NCBI GenBank assembly: GCA_036476315.1
Contig: JAZGBI010000090.1
Span: 1 to 45,478 of the forward strand
Source of the DNA: Candidatus Neomarinimicrobiota bacterium
Lineage (GTDB): Bacteria; Fidelibacterota; Marinisomatia; Marinisomatales; S15-B10
Length of the DNA: 45,478 nucleotides
Direction of reading: 5' to 3'
Below the pieces are notes generated by a model. That model ran no database searches, was not told the origin of the DNA, and saw only the letters and a program-made list of their open reading frames with translations. Below, in pieces: positions 9,136 through 19,124 of this stretch. Both the position numbers and the translations under genes were made by a program. The number at the start of each line of letters is the position of its first letter. Within the stretch, counting starts at the first letter, position 1.

Positions 9136-11232
9136 TCAGGCATAGGCCCTATCTTCGTACGCGGTGTTGAGAACAATCACATTGTCCCTCAGATCAACAC
9201 GGATTTCTTTCTCATGGGGAAACTGGAGAGTGTATTTTGCCAATTCGGCAAGGATTTTCCCCTTGATTATTCTCTTAATAGGGCGGGCGCCGTATTGGGG
9301 ATCGTAGCCGTTTTTTGCCAGGTAGTTTTTCACATCATCTGAGACGGTCATTCGGATGTTTTGCTCAGCCAGCGTCTCCACAACCTCATTGAGTCTTAGA
9401 TCAACAATTCTCCTGATCGTCTTCACATCCAGATCGTGAAAAGTGATGATTTCGTCAATCCGATTAATGAATTCGGGCCGCATTGAGGAGACAATTCTTT
9501 CGTGAGGCAGATTGGAGGTCATGATAATGATGGCGTTTTTGAAATTGACTGTTCTTCCTTTGGCGTCTGTCAGCCGGCCGTCATCGAGGACCTGGAGAAG
9601 AATATTTAGAACATTGGGATGTGCTTTTTCAATCTCATCGAAGAGTATGACAGAATAGGGTCTCCGACGAATTTTCTCCGTCAGCTGTCCTCCTTCATCG
9701 TGACCCACATAACCGGGAGGACTGCCTATGAGCTTCGCAACGGAATGCTGCTCCATGAATTCGCTCATATCGATCCGGACAAGAGCTTGTTCATCGTCAA
9801 AAAGTACCTCTGCCAGTGTTTTCGCAAGTTCTGTTTTTCCCACGCCGGTACTTCCCGTGAAAAGAAAAGATCCTATGGGCCGGTCCTGATCAATGACACC
9901 CGTTTTTGACATACGGATCACGTCTGCAACCCTGCCCAGTGCTTCCTCCTGTCCCAGCACCCGCCCTCTCAGGCTCCCTTCCAGGTGAAGCACTATTTCT
10001 TTTTCACTGGAGAGCATTTTTGTCACCGGGATCCCCGTCCATTGGGAGACAATCCCCGCGATGTCCTCCGTGTCAACTTCAAGTCTCAAGAATCTGTTGT
10101 TTGCCAGTTCTCTGTCGACATCTTCAAGTTCCTTTTCCAATAGAGGGAGGTCGTTGTACTTGACTTTCGCCGCCGTTTGATACTCCCCGTCGCGCTGAGC
10201 CTGCTCGGCTTGAATGTTGAGCATGTCCATTTTTTCCTTGATCTGTTGGGCATGAGCCACCTTCTGTCTTTCGCCCTCCCATCGGTCATTGAGTTCCTTC
10301 AACTCTGAATTCAGGGCATCTATCTCTTTCTTAACCTCCTGCAAACGTTCCTTCGAGCGGCTGTCCTTTTCCTTCTTGAGAGCCTCCCGTTCCACTTCCA
10401 ACTGCAGAAGTTTTCGATTCGCATCATCGACGGCAGCGGGAGCTGAATTCATCTCCATGCGGATTTTTGCAGCCGCCTCATCCACCAGGTCGACCGCCTT
10501 GTCCGGTAGAAAGCGGTCGGAAATGTAGCGCTGTGACAAAAGGGCGGCGGAAATAAGTGCAGCATTCTTGATACGGAGACCGTGATGGAGTTCATACCTG
10601 TCCTTGATCCCCCGCAGAATGGTAATGGTGTCTTGAACACTGGGTTCCGCAATGTAGACCTGCTGGAATCGACGTTCCAGGGCTGCGTCCTTCTCCACGT
10701 ATTTCTGATATTCCTTCAGGGTAGTAGCGCCGACGACTTTCAAACGGCCCCTGGCAAGCTCCGGTTTGATCATGTTGGACACGTCCATCTGCCCTTCCAT
10801 TGCTCCGGCCCCTACAATCGTATGAAGTTCGTCGATGAATACAATGATTTCGCCATCTGTTTCAATAATCTGCTTCATAAAGTTCTTGAACCGTTCTTCA
10901 AACTGTCCCCTGAACATGGCCCCAGCCACCATGGCGCTCAGATCGAGAGCGACGATTCGCTTTCCTTTGAGATTCTCAGGGACATCCCCCTCTACAATTC
11001 GTTTGGCCAGTCCCTCCACTACGGTGGTTTTTCCGGTTCCGGGTTCTCCAATCAGGACGGGATTGTTCTTCTTCCGCCTTGACAGTATCTGGACAATTCT
11101 CCGAATCTCATCCTCGCGACCGATAACGGGATCAATCTTCCCTTCATGAGAGAGTTGGGTGAGATCGACGCTGTATTTTTCGATGGCATTGACGCCCTCT
11201 TCGGGATTGAATTGCTTCGCCTGTTCGTTCAT
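9136..11232 (-). CDS. clpB: ClpB-type AAA+ disaggregase lacking the N-terminal domain
   Basis: 698 residues. NBD1 has Walker A GEPGTGKT, Walker [11 protein letters not shown] and the pore-region [17 protein letters not shown] middle coiled coil (about residues 270-390) follows, then NBD2 with [16 protein letters not shown] and [13 protein letters not shown]. ClpB works with DnaK to rescue aggregated proteins. The chain begins directly at the linker [22 protein letters not shown], so the ~140-residue substrate-binding N domain is absent. In NBD2, [20 protein letters not shown] lacks the ~24 residues normally between the TSN and RPEF motifs. Start ATG 11232 has AGAGGT six bases upstream, which fixes the short form; an in-frame ATG lies at 11256. 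It is transcribed away from the Na/Pi transporter. Confidence 0.9.
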   Translation of the reverse strand: MNEQAKQFNPEEGVNAIEKYSVDLTQLSHEGKIDPVIGREDEIRRIVQILSRRKKNNPVLIGEPGTGKTTVVEGLAKRIVEGDVPENLKGKRIVALDLSAMVAGAMFRGQFEERFKNFMKQIIETDGEIIVFIDELHTIVGAGAMEGQMDVSNMIKPELARGRLKVVGATTLKEYQKYVEKDAALERRFQQVYIAEPSVQDTITILRGIKDRYELHHGLRIKNAALISAALLSQRYISDRFLPDKAVDLVDEAAAKIRMEMNSAPAAVDDANRKLLQLEVEREALKKEKDSRSKERLQEVKKEIDALNSELKELNDRWEGERQKVAHAQQIKEKMDMLNIQAEQAQRDGEYQTAAKVKYNDLPLLEKELEDVDRELANNRFLRLEVDTEDIAGIVSQWTGIPVTKMLSSEKEIVLHLEGSLRGRVLGQEEALGRVADVIRMSKTGVIDQDRPIGSFLFTGSTGVGKTELAKTLAEVLFDDEQALVRIDMSEFMEQHSVAKLIGSPPGYVGHDEGGQLTEKIRRRPYSVILFDEIEKAHPNVLNILLQVLDDGRLTDAKGRTVNFKNAIIIMTSNLPHERIVSSMRPEFINRIDEIITFHDLDVKTIRRIVDLRLNEVVETLAEQNIRMTVSDDVKNYLAKNGYDPQYGARPIKRIIKGKILAELAKYTLQFPHEKEIRVDLRDNVIVLNTAYEDRAYA

Positions 11233-11609
11233 GTTAACACCTCTTGCATTCTTCATTCTACCCAGTGCATTTCTTGTGCCATGAGGAGTTCTGTGTCAAA
11301 AAGGTCGAGAACAGTTGACGTTCTGGCATTAGGACGTGACAATCTTGCCAGGAAGAACAATTCCCCTCAAACCGCTTTTGTGCGGTAAATTCCGTATCGC
11401 AGCGAATCTGCGGACATATCGCTATTTGAGGGCAGTAAGAGCCGGGTCACCACTTTGTTTGATTTGATCTCGTAGGACTCTGAATTCCCAGGTGCATACT
11501 CTCGGAGTTGACGGACGGTTGGGAACGAAGGAGAACCGTACGGTTCTGTACGAATGACATCCTATCAGAAAGAAGCCCAGTCAAGAAGTCAAGGGAAACC
11601 GTTCTTACC
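11233..11609. promoter_or_regulatory. Divergent promoter region clpB / Na-Pi cotransporter
   Basis: About 375 bp between divergently transcribed genes, so promoters for both should lie here. A small hairpin CCGC-TTTTGT-GCGG is at about 11374-11387. No CIRCE operator (TTAGCACTC-N9-GAGTGCTAA) is present upstream of clpB. I could not assign convincing -35/-10 boxes. Confidence 0.4.
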
Positions 11610-13406
11610 ATGTTAAGCATAAGCCGAGGCATGACTCGTTTAAGAAACTATCTCATTTTCATTTTCGTTTTCACCGGATCCCTCCTTGGGGCCGATAAAG
11701 ATTCGGAGACGGTTTCCTGGGGTGTATTGGTCATGACGTTACTGGGCGGCCTGGCCCTGTTCCTTTACGGCATACGGAAAATGAGTGTCGGCATGAAAAA
11801 GGCGGCGGGCAGCCGAATGAGCGGCATTCTTTTCCTTCTCACAAACAACCGGTTCGTGGGCCTTTTTGTCGGTGCATTCGTTACCATGGTCATCCAGAGC
11901 AGCAGTGCCACAACCGTTATGCTCGTGAGTTTCGTTCAGGCAGGACTCATGTCCTTTGTCCAGTCTCTGGGAGTGATTCTTGGAGCCGATATCGGAACAA
12001 CCATAACGGCTCAGCTCATTGCATTCAGGCTGACCGACTATTCCCTGCTGATCATTGCGGTTGGCTTCGGTCTAACCTTCTTTTCCAGAAGAGAATTATA
12101 TCAATACCTGGGGGAAGCCCTCCTCGGATTCGGCATTCTCTTTTTCGGAATGAAATTGATGTCGGAAGCGATGGACCCGTTGAGAACCTATCAACCATTT
12201 ATCGATGTCCTGAAGGGACTGGAAAATCCCATTCTGGGAATGTCTGTGGGAACGGTTTTCACGGCCTTGATCCAGAGCAGCAGCGCATTTACCGGCATTC
12301 TCATCGTGCTGGGGCAACAGAACTTCTTGACTCTTGAGGCAGCCATTCCTCTTCTGTTCGGTGCCAACATCGGTACCTGTGTAACCGCAGGATTGGCAAG
12401 CGTAGGCGCTACTCGAGAGGCCAAAAGGGTGGCTCTGGCTCATGTCCTTTTCAAGATAGGGGGTGTGGCGTTGTTCGTTTTCTGGATCCCTCTCTTCGCT
12501 GATCTTGTGCGGACTATTTCTCCCACGGCTCAGAGTATGGACGTGGCGGCACTTTCTTTTGCCACCCCGAGACAGATTGCGAATGCCCACACCGTCTTTA
12601 ACGTCAGCCTGGCTATGGCTTTTCTTCCCTTCACCGCCATTTTTGCGCGGTACGCCCGTAGGATTCTACCGGAAGAGGAGAGAATCGAGACAGGGACGGT
12701 GGAAAGGAAACTGGACGAGAGCAGCATTTCCACTCCGGCTCTCGCAATCGATGTGGCCAGATCGGAAATTTCCCGTATGGCCGGAATCCTCGGAAACATG
12801 CTGCAGGCAATCATCCATCCATTTCTCGAGGAGGAACCTTCACAGGATGTGGATCATCCTCATCTCTCCCTCGTGGAAGGGATAAAGATGAATGAGAAGG
12901 AGATTGATGTTCTCGATGAAAGGGTATCCCACTACCTGATTCGGATCAGCAGGGAAGAGCTGGACGGTGTTCAGGCCAAGAAAGTGTTCGCCATGATGTC
13001 CATCGTCAAGGACATGGAAAGTATAGGGGACGTCATCGACAAGAATATCCTCCCACTCATCGCCAAGAAGCAATCGCTTGGAGCAGCATTCTCACGGGAG
13101 GGGACGACAGAGATACTTGCCTATCACACAAAGGTCTGCAAGCAGATCAGTCGGTTGAAAGAGGCATTCGCAACATTGGACCCGGAGAAAGCGGCCAAGG
13201 TGCTCACCAAGGAAGAGAAGTATGTCGAATTGGAGTCAGAATACCGTCTCAAACACCTGGAGAGAGTTCAACAAGAGAAGGAGGAATCGGTAGCCACTCA
13301 TGAAATCCACATGGAGCTGCTGGATCTGTTGAAGCAGATCAATGTCTACACGGCCAGTATTGGGAAGACGATACTCGAAATGACGATCCCATCGATGGAC
13401 AAATGA
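11610..13406 (+). CDS. Na+/phosphate cotransporter family protein with C-terminal PhoU-like domain
   Basis: About 598 residues. The membrane part holds the two family repeats, each with a QSSSA signature (IQSSSATTVM and IQSSSAFTGI) and the paired GADIGTT / GANIGTC motifs. The C-terminal 200 residues are helical and PhoU-like (ISRMAGILGNMLQAI, MMSIVKDMESIGDVIDKN). Members import inorganic phosphate with sodium or export phosphate; the PhoU tail suggests coupling to phosphate status. Starts at 11508, 11610 (ATG) and 11631 (ATG) are in frame; 11610 is preceded by AAGGGA, and the hydrophobic segment follows 11631, so the first 35 codons from 11508 are doubtful. Monocistronic or followed at 70 bp by galK. 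Confidence 0.88.
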   Translation: MLSISRGMTRLRNYLIFIFVFTGSLLGADKDSETVSWGVLVMTLLGGLALFLYGIRKMSVGMKKAAGSRMSGILFLLTNNRFVGLFVGAFVTMVIQSSSATTVMLVSFVQAGLMSFVQSLGVILGADIGTTITAQLIAFRLTDYSLLIIAVGFGLTFFSRRELYQYLGEALLGFGILFFGMKLMSEAMDPLRTYQPFIDVLKGLENPILGMSVGTVFTALIQSSSAFTGILIVLGQQNFLTLEAAIPLLFGANIGTCVTAGLASVGATREAKRVALAHVLFKIGGVALFVFWIPLFADLVRTISPTAQSMDVAALSFATPRQIANAHTVFNVSLAMAFLPFTAIFARYARRILPEEERIETGTVERKLDESSISTPALAIDVARSEISRMAGILGNMLQAIIHPFLEEEPSQDVDHPHLSLVEGIKMNEKEIDVLDERVSHYLIRISREELDGVQAKKVFAMMSIVKDMESIGDVIDKNILPLIAKKQSLGAAFSREGTTEILAYHTKVCKQISRLKEAFATLDPEKAAKVLTKEEKYVELESEYRLKHLERVQQEKEESVATHEIHMELLDLLKQINVYTASIGKTILEMTIPSMDK

Positions 13407-13478
13407 TTCTACACGACTTGTTGGCGAAAAACTCGCGTGACAATTTGACGAGGGTCGAACATCATTGGAAAGCACGCG

Positions 13479-14660
13479 ATGAGGAGTCTTGAGAAGCTCA
13501 TACGTGAAAATGAACGGGTTTTTGCAGAGCATTTCGGCGGCAATCCCGCTTGCACATCGACAGCGCCGGGGCGAATCAATATTATCGGAGAACACACAGA
13601 CTACACAATGGGACTGGCCATGCCGGCGGCGATAGACCGGTGGATACTCGTTTCAATCGCTCCCAGACGGGATCGTATCTGCCGGATTGTGAGCAGGGAT
13701 TTCCACTCTGAGATGACGTTTGAACTGGGAGGGGAGTTCATTCCATCAGAAAACTGGCAAGCCTACGTTTTTGGGGCCGCATCCGTTGCCCATGATCTTT
13801 CTGAGCTTCCGACAGGATTTCAGGGAGTGATTTCGGGAAACATCCCTGTCGGATCAGGTTTATCGTCCTCAGGCGCGTTGGAAGTGGCTTTGATGAATGG
13901 TATTCGTTCCGTTTTCAGCCTCGATTTCGACGATTTGACCCTCATTCGGCTGTGCCAGAGAGTTGAGCACGAATTCATCGATGTTCAAAGCGGTCTGCTC
14001 GATCAGTTTGCATCGCAATTTTCCCGAGACGACGAGCTTGTGGTCATAGATTTTGACACACTGACGTTCGAACATTTTGAAGCGGACATGGGGGAATACA
14101 GGTGGATTGTGCTGGACACGGGAGTCAAAAGGGAAATTGCTCAGACAGAATACATGGAACGGGTCAGAGAATGTGAACGGGGCTTGTCGGAACTTCAGGA
14201 ATCCGGTTTTCCGTTGTCCGGATTTCGCGATATTACCGGAGATCATTTGAGCTATCTGACGGGGAAGACTCAAAAGCGGATTCGCCACTTCTTGAACGAA
14301 AACTCAAGGGTATTGAAAGTAAGGCAGCTCATTCTTGAAAAAGATTTCGGCGGAGTTGGTGCTCTACTCGCGGAATCCCACCGGAGTCTCAGGGAGGACT
14401 ATGAAGTCTCCTGCGACGAACTCGATTTCCTTGTTGAAAAAGCGTTGGATCATTCAGACTGCGCCGGGGGAAGAATGATGGGAGGCGGTTTCGGAGGATG
14501 CACCTTGAACTTGGTTCGGAATTCCGCAATTGGGCAATTCATGGAGAATTTGAAGGAGCAGTTTTATGTCCGGTTTTCTCAAGAGCCGAAATCCTACGTG
14601 TTCAATCTCGTGAGCGGTGCCAGGGTGTGGTGGAACTCACAGGCAGACGAGAGACATTAA
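13479..14660 (+). CDS. galK: Galactokinase
   Basis: 393 residues, the normal length. The three GHMP-kinase motifs are present: APGRINIIGEHTDY near residue 29 (sugar-binding signature), GNIPVGSGLSSSGALEVA near 121 (ATP loop) and GGRMMGGGFGGCTLNLV near 330. It phosphorylates galactose to galactose 1-phosphate in the Leloir pathway. No galT or galE is adjacent. A short spacer separates it from the HPP gene downstream, so they may be cotranscribed, though a functional link is not obvious. Confidence 0.93.
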   Translation: MRSLEKLIRENERVFAEHFGGNPACTSTAPGRINIIGEHTDYTMGLAMPAAIDRWILVSIAPRRDRICRIVSRDFHSEMTFELGGEFIPSENWQAYVFGAASVAHDLSELPTGFQGVISGNIPVGSGLSSSGALEVALMNGIRSVFSLDFDDLTLIRLCQRVEHEFIDVQSGLLDQFASQFSRDDELVVIDFDTLTFEHFEADMGEYRWIVLDTGVKREIAQTEYMERVRECERGLSELQESGFPLSGFRDITGDHLSYLTGKTQKRIRHFLNENSRVLKVRQLILEKDFGGVGALLAESHRSLREDYEVSCDELDFLVEKALDHSDCAGGRMMGGGFGGCTLNLVRNSAIGQFMENLKEQFYVRFSQEPKSYVFNLVSGARVWWNSQADERH

Positions 14661-14692
14661 TAATCAGAGCAAAATAATAAGGGACACTTATT

Positions 14693-15163
14693 ATGAATCT
14701 TGACGAGAAGTTTTCCAACAACTGGAGACCCTATGTTTACCAGAGTCTTTACGCGGCAGTTTCGATATTCATCATAATCCTGGTACTTCAGATGCAGCAC
14801 GCCGTGGTTATTGCTTCTATCGGGGCGACGGCCTTCATCGTCTTTTCAATGCCAAATGACATTGCTGCTACCCCCCGGAGAGTCATCGGTGGTCATTTCC
14901 TGGGTCTTGTTTCAGGGGCTGTCTTTTCCATGCTGACCTTTGGTCCACTGTTCTTCTCAGCGCTTGTATACTCTCTGGCTGTGGGGATAGCGCTATTTGC
15001 CATGGTTTTGACTGACACCGAACATCCCCCTGCAGCGGGTACGGCTTTGGGAGTTGCACTTACTGGCTTTTCTATTCGAATGGCAGTGGCAGTTATGGCG
15101 AGCGTCATTATTCTTTCGCTCATACATCGTTTCGCCAGGCCCCACATAAAGGATTTGGTATAG
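14693..15163 (+). CDS. HPP family membrane protein
   Basis: 156 residues with four to five hydrophobic segments and the family words SIGATAFIVFSMP and DTEHPPAAGTALGVAL (the conserved HPP of the family). The gene starts at an ATG with AAGGGA about 9 bases upstream. HPP-family integral membrane proteins have been linked to nitrite transport in plastids and cyanobacteria, but in most bacteria the role is unknown; I infer only an integral-membrane location. Confidence 0.85.
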   Translation: MNLDEKFSNNWRPYVYQSLYAAVSIFIIILVLQMQHAVVIASIGATAFIVFSMPNDIAATPRRVIGGHFLGLVSGAVFSMLTFGPLFFSALVYSLAVGIALFAMVLTDTEHPPAAGTALGVALTGFSIRMAVAVMASVIILSLIHRFARPHIKDLV

Positions 15164-15231
15164 CGCTGTAGCAGGTCCGGGCAAAAGCCTTGGTTTGCTT
15201 GTGGTGCGTGCATAATATTAACTGTTCATTG

Positions 15232-15422
15232 ACAGGTCGGTTTCGAGAGGGAAATCCGTGAAAATCGGGTACAGCCCCGCTACTGTGATCGCCTGGGAGC
15301 TTCCTCCGTTCAATACGGAGCCATTGCCCCGGAAGATTTAACCTGCCTCCTGGCAGACGGGATGAGAAGGTGAAAGACCTCCCGTGAGGCGTAAGTCAGG
15401 AAACCTGCGAAACCGCAATTCT
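15232..15422 (+). promoter_or_regulatory. Cobalamin riboswitch
   Basis: The leader carries the hallmark blocks of the AdoCbl/B12 class: GAGAGGGAAATCCGTGAAAA near 15245, TACAGCCCCGCTACTGTGA near 15270 and the B12 box AGTCAGGAAACCTGC at about 15394-15408. It ends about 33 bp before the ATG of the TonB-dependent receptor. Binding of cobalamin would repress receptor synthesis, the usual arrangement for btuB-type genes. Confidence 0.95.
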
Positions 15423-15454
15423 CGCCAAGACTTTCGAGGGAGAAGGAGAGAATC

Positions 15455-17542
15455 ATGAAAACCTACCCAAACATTTTCCTCTTAATTCTGTTCGTTCTAT
15501 GGTTTCCTGCCAGGGCCGTTCACGCCTCTGATTTCTTCATTGTGGGTCAAGTGACGGATCCCGATGGCAGTCCCATACCGTACGTGGAAGTATATTCCCC
15601 CGATCACGAGTTTGGAACCACGACAGACAGGGACGGTCGATTCATGCTGGAATACGAAGATGATGAAAGCGTACTCGTCATTCAGCACTCCGCTTTTGAA
15701 TCCGAGAGAATAGTGGTCAAAAGCTACCACGAGCGACCGCTGGAAATCATTCTTGAACCCAAAACCTACCACTTCGATCCGGTCATTGTGGAAGGGAATT
15801 TGTACGCCAGGGAGAATCTCAAGCTTCCGGTCAGTCACAGGTCGGTTCAGATCGACAAGTCCCCTAACTGGGGAAACAGCGTAGCCGAGAGGCTGGATCG
15901 CATGGGCGTCCAGATAAGGGACTACGGAGGATCGGCGGGACTGAAAACGGCGGGTTCCGCGACGGGTTATGCCGAACACATACTGGTGATGGTGGACAAC
16001 GTTCCCCTGAATTCCCCGCAAAACGGCGTTGTCGATCTCAGTTTTCTTCCAGCTGACCTATTCTCGCAAGGGGAATTCTACTTGGGTCACGGTTCATCTC
16101 TCTATGGTTCAAACGCTATGGGGGGAGTCCTCAATCTGATGACTGAGCGTCACGAACCGTCATACGTTCGAGTCAGATCAGGGCGGTTTGGGGAAAGAGG
16201 AGTCACCGGAAAGGTCCTGACCAGGATTGGTGCCGGCCGGATGTCCCTCTATGGAAATAAATACGAAAATGCAGGGGATTTCCGAGAAAATAACGACTTT
16301 GCCCAGGAAGCCTTTGGAGGCAGAGTTTTCTATCCCGTGGCCCGCCTGTGGAATGCTTCTTTGTTCGCGCTGACGAGCGCCATCAATCGGGGAATAGCCG
16401 GTTCAATTACCTTTCCATCGCCGGACGCACGCAAAGACAACATCGACAATATCTACATCGCGTCGGTACGGGGACTTTCTCCACTGGGACAATCTGAAGT
16501 CACTCTCGGAGCTACAGAATCTCGCGAACACTTCACGGATCCCGGCATATTCGTTGATTCCAAACACCTGGTCAACACCCAGAGGTTACGGGTCATTCAA
16601 CGGTTCCCTGAAACAGGATCCATCCAGAATACAGTCATCCTGGAAGCGGTAAAGGACAAGGTGGATAGCGATGACGCAGGTAAACATGAGAAATTCACAG
16701 GCGCACTGGGATTTCTCGGGCAACTTCGCTGGCGCCATTCCTTGCACCTTTATCCAAGCGTTCGTGCAGACTGGAATCAGGGTGAATCAAATCCTGTAAC
16801 TACGGGCAGCCTGGCACTGCACTGGTCTCCAAACTCCCCATTTATCAACTCCGTATCAATAAACGGAGGAACCAGTTATCGAAAGCCCACTTTCAATGAT
16901 CTGTATTGGGAGGATCCGTGGGGGTACTCCTCAGGGAATACGGAGCTGAAACCCGAGAGGGGGAGGTCAGCGGAAATTGCCGCTGACTTCAAACTGGGGC
17001 TCTCAAATCTTCTGAGGGTGAAAATAAGGGGATACCATTTCTTCAACGAAAACTTGATCCAGTGGATACCGGACGAGAATTGGGTATACACTCCCCAAAA
17101 CCTCTCTAAGGCCGAGTCCTTTGGTGGTTCAGCAACCCTCAACATCCGTCCCAAAGGCGTCCCGGTCACAGTTGAACTGGGAATGGAATGGAATAGGAGT
17201 CGGGTTCTTTCGAAGGGGGGGGATCATAATAAACGTCTGTTATACGTTCCCCCTATATTCCGATGGGGAGAGATTTCTTGGGAGATCAAGCCATTCTCAG
17301 TGAATCTAAGCTATCGCTACCTTGGACGGCGCCGATTCAGCTACCGTGAGGGTGGTTTTCTGGATTCCTATCAGCGGATTGACGCCGCTTTCAGAATCCG
17401 GGGACCGCAGCTCCTTGGGGTTCAGACGGTCGTGGACTTGGGTATGCGAAATATAGAAAACCGGGAGAACCAACAGTCTGTTTACGATTACCCCGAGCCA
17501 GGGCGCGCGACGTATGTCCGGCTATCTCTTGAGTTCAAGTGA
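15455..17542 (+). CDS. btuB: TonB-dependent receptor, probable cobalamin transporter
   Basis: 695 residues. Signal peptide (about 1-25, ending AVHA), then a carboxypeptidase-regulatory-like beta domain (about 28-110: VGQVTDPDGSPIPYVEVYSP), then a plug domain (about 120-230: HILVMVDNVPLNSP and GHGSSLYGSNAMGGVLNLMT), then a 22-strand-type barrel to a C-terminus ending in alternating aromatic residues (YVRLSLEFK). It imports a substrate across the outer membrane using TonB energy. The cobalamin riboswitch just upstream makes a B12 form the likely substrate. A strong ribosome site (GAGGGAGAAGGAG) precedes the ATG. No BtuFCD genes lie nearby. Confidence 0.92.
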   Translation: MKTYPNIFLLILFVLWFPARAVHASDFFIVGQVTDPDGSPIPYVEVYSPDHEFGTTTDRDGRFMLEYEDDESVLVIQHSAFESERIVVKSYHERPLEIILEPKTYHFDPVIVEGNLYARENLKLPVSHRSVQIDKSPNWGNSVAERLDRMGVQIRDYGGSAGLKTAGSATGYAEHILVMVDNVPLNSPQNGVVDLSFLPADLFSQGEFYLGHGSSLYGSNAMGGVLNLMTERHEPSYVRVRSGRFGERGVTGKVLTRIGAGRMSLYGNKYENAGDFRENNDFAQEAFGGRVFYPVARLWNASLFALTSAINRGIAGSITFPSPDARKDNIDNIYIASVRGLSPLGQSEVTLGATESREHFTDPGIFVDSKHLVNTQRLRVIQRFPETGSIQNTVILEAVKDKVDSDDAGKHEKFTGALGFLGQLRWRHSLHLYPSVRADWNQGESNPVTTGSLALHWSPNSPFINSVSINGGTSYRKPTFNDLYWEDPWGYSSGNTELKPERGRSAEIAADFKLGLSNLLRVKIRGYHFFNENLIQWIPDENWVYTPQNLSKAESFGGSATLNIRPKGVPVTVELGMEWNRSRVLSKGGDHNKRLLYVPPIFRWGEISWEIKPFSVNLSYRYLGRRRFSYREGGFLDSYQRIDAAFRIRGPQLLGVQTVVDLGMRNIENRENQQSVYDYPEPGRATYVRLSLEFK

Positions 17543-17660
17543 AAGGCGCAGTTCCTCCTGGTCCGACCCGGAAATTCATCCAAATGATATGACACCGGAA
17601 CAATCTCGCGTCATGGGGTTATTAGTAAGGTATTGAAGAAACTGAATGTGAAAGGGTAAA

Positions 17661-17963
17661 TTGGAAACCGGGGTTCAACACGATCCGGAAGGTCAACGCT
17701 TCTTCTTGAAGCTGGGATCAGAGGAAGCATACTTATCGTACACCAGGAAGGACACTGTTCTCGATTTCTTGTACGTTTATACACCAGTGGCTTACAGAGG
17801 CCAAGGCGCTGCGGGAAGGATACTCATCACCGCGTTCGAATATGCCAGGGAGAACGGCTGCCAGGTGATACCTACCTGTCCCTTCATAAAGCACGAATTC
17901 TTACCCAGGTTCAGTAAGTACCAGGATCTGGTTCAGTTGAATCAGATCGATTCTCAGACGTAA
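17661..17963 (+). CDS. Small GNAT-family N-acetyltransferase (YjdJ-like)
   Basis: 100 residues; the whole protein is one short GNAT fold. The acetyl-CoA loop is VYTPVAYRGQGAAGRIL (Q/RxxGxG/A) at about residues 34-50, and the chain has the typical C-terminal CPFIKHEFL segment found in the YjdJ-type uncharacterised N-acetyltransferase-like family. Start is a TTG at 17661 after an AAAGGG site; no better ATG exists. The acetylated substrate is unknown. Confidence 0.8.
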   Translation: METGVQHDPEGQRFFLKLGSEEAYLSYTRKDTVLDFLYVYTPVAYRGQGAAGRILITAFEYARENGCQVIPTCPFIKHEFLPRFSKYQDLVQLNQIDSQT

Positions 17964-18029
17964 CCGGGTGAGTCATTTAACCGATTGCTGCCAATAGTAG
18001 GGGAGCATAAAGCGTTAGGAATGAGTACA

Positions 18030-18695
18030 ATGAAGGGAAAAGCCATCTCAGGTTTCCTGTATATTTTTCTATATCTGGCCATGATTTTTTTTGCTGGTCC
18101 TGTATCTTCTCAGAAAGTTGACGACAATCCACTTCTTGATGAAAGAGTCAGAGAATTCCTTGAAAGTCACAGAGATACCTGGAGAGATTTGAATGTTCCG
18201 GAATCTGACGGAAAAGTATTGTACGATCTTATCGTTAAGAATAATTATCAAAAGGCTCTTGAGATAGGCACTTCCACGGGACATTCAGCGATATGGATCG
18301 CCTGGGCCCTCAGTAAAACAGGCGGCAAGCTTATCACGATTGAGATAGATAAGAATCGTTACAGAAAGGCGTTGAGGAATTTCGAACAGGCTGGGCTTTC
18401 TGACTACATCGATGCAAGGCTTGCCGATGCTCACATACTCGTGCCCGAACTCGAAGGTCCTTTCGACTTCGTTTTCAGCGATGCAGATAAGGACTGGTAT
18501 AAAAACTACTTAGTTGCACTATTGCCAAAACTTGAGGAGGGTGGCTGTTTCACCGCTCACAATGTATTGAATTCGAGGTGGAGCGGTATCAGGGAATTCC
18601 TCGATTATCTGAAGAGCTTGCCCAATTTGGAGACGACGATTATTGACTCGAGTCAAGCAGGAGTTTCAGTGAGTTATAAGAGAGCAGGAAAGTAA
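18030..18695 (+). CDS. Exported O-methyltransferase-like SAM-dependent methyltransferase
   Basis: About 221 residues. After a signal peptide (LYIFLYLAMIFFAGPVSSQ) comes a class I methyltransferase of the COMT/CcoMT type: ALEIGTSTGHSAIWIAWAL (SAM motif I), IEIDKNRYRKAL, and DFVFSDADKDWYKNYL (metal-binding aspartates). Start: AGGA lies about 9 nt before the ATG at 18030; TTG at 17985 is less likely. An exported SAM-dependent enzyme is odd, because SAM is cytoplasmic; the segment may instead be a membrane anchor. Substrate unknown. Confidence 0.82.
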   Translation: MKGKAISGFLYIFLYLAMIFFAGPVSSQKVDDNPLLDERVREFLESHRDTWRDLNVPESDGKVLYDLIVKNNYQKALEIGTSTGHSAIWIAWALSKTGGKLITIEIDKNRYRKALRNFEQAGLSDYIDARLADAHILVPELEGPFDFVFSDADKDWYKNYLVALLPKLEEGGCFTAHNVLNSRWSGIREFLDYLKSLPNLETTIIDSSQAGVSVSYKRAGK

Positions 18696-19124
18696 TGATT
18701 ACGATTCTTCAGCGATTAATTCGGGCAGTGAATCGACTGACTCTTCGTACAATGATAGTCTCTGCAGTCATTGTCCTTATTTTTCCATATTAACAGCGCA
18801 AACAGCTTATGGTAGTCGTCAACAAAAGGCACGTTTTCTTTGCCAGTGAATCTCCGCTTTCTGCTTGGTAACCGCCCCAACTTAACCATTGGTAAAACCT
18901 TTGGGGTGCAGGTCAGCTCTTCAGGAAACAGAACACAAACGGACTGCCGCCGGCGAGCGGAATCTACGTCTGTCGAATGCCGGCGTCTGATGTCAGCAGA
19001 GAAAGAGTGATATTCCGGAAGACCCGAAAGCCCGTCCTCATGAGATAGCGTGTGGACTTTCCCCGTCGTCATTTTGGTTGAATCTTATGGCCCCTGGGGG
19101 CTAAACTGACAGCCTGGAGAGAAG
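18696..19124. other. Intergenic region with an IS3-like end remnant
   Basis: About 430 bp. A reading frame on the minus strand (18716-19072) exists but has no recognisable protein family and no ribosome site; inside it a fragment (RKRRFTGKENVPFVDDYHKL) faintly resembles the start of IS3-family OrfA proteins. The repeat end at 18872-18916 lies in the same stretch. I regard the region as decayed mobile DNA rather than a gene. Confidence 0.5.
18872..18916 (-). repeat. IS3-like inverted-repeat end, copy A
   Basis: Read on the minus strand it runs CTGACCTGCACCCCAAAG... with the inner words TTACCAATGG and GTTAAGTTGGGG. It shares the pattern GACCTG-N-CCCC-AAAGTTGNACCAA-NGTTAAG with 20571-20605 and 24571-24618. 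IS3-family elements commonly end with sequences of this type. Confidence 0.65.

Noticed and set aside
11508-11609. 34-codon extension at the start of the Na/Pi cotransporter
   Set aside because: Highly charged, unlike the family N-terminus, and with no ribosome site; a start at 11610 or 11631 fits better.
18716-19072. 118-residue minus-strand frame as a gene
   Set aside because: No ribosome site or family; overlaps the IS3-like end. Only a faint OrfA-like fragment is seen.
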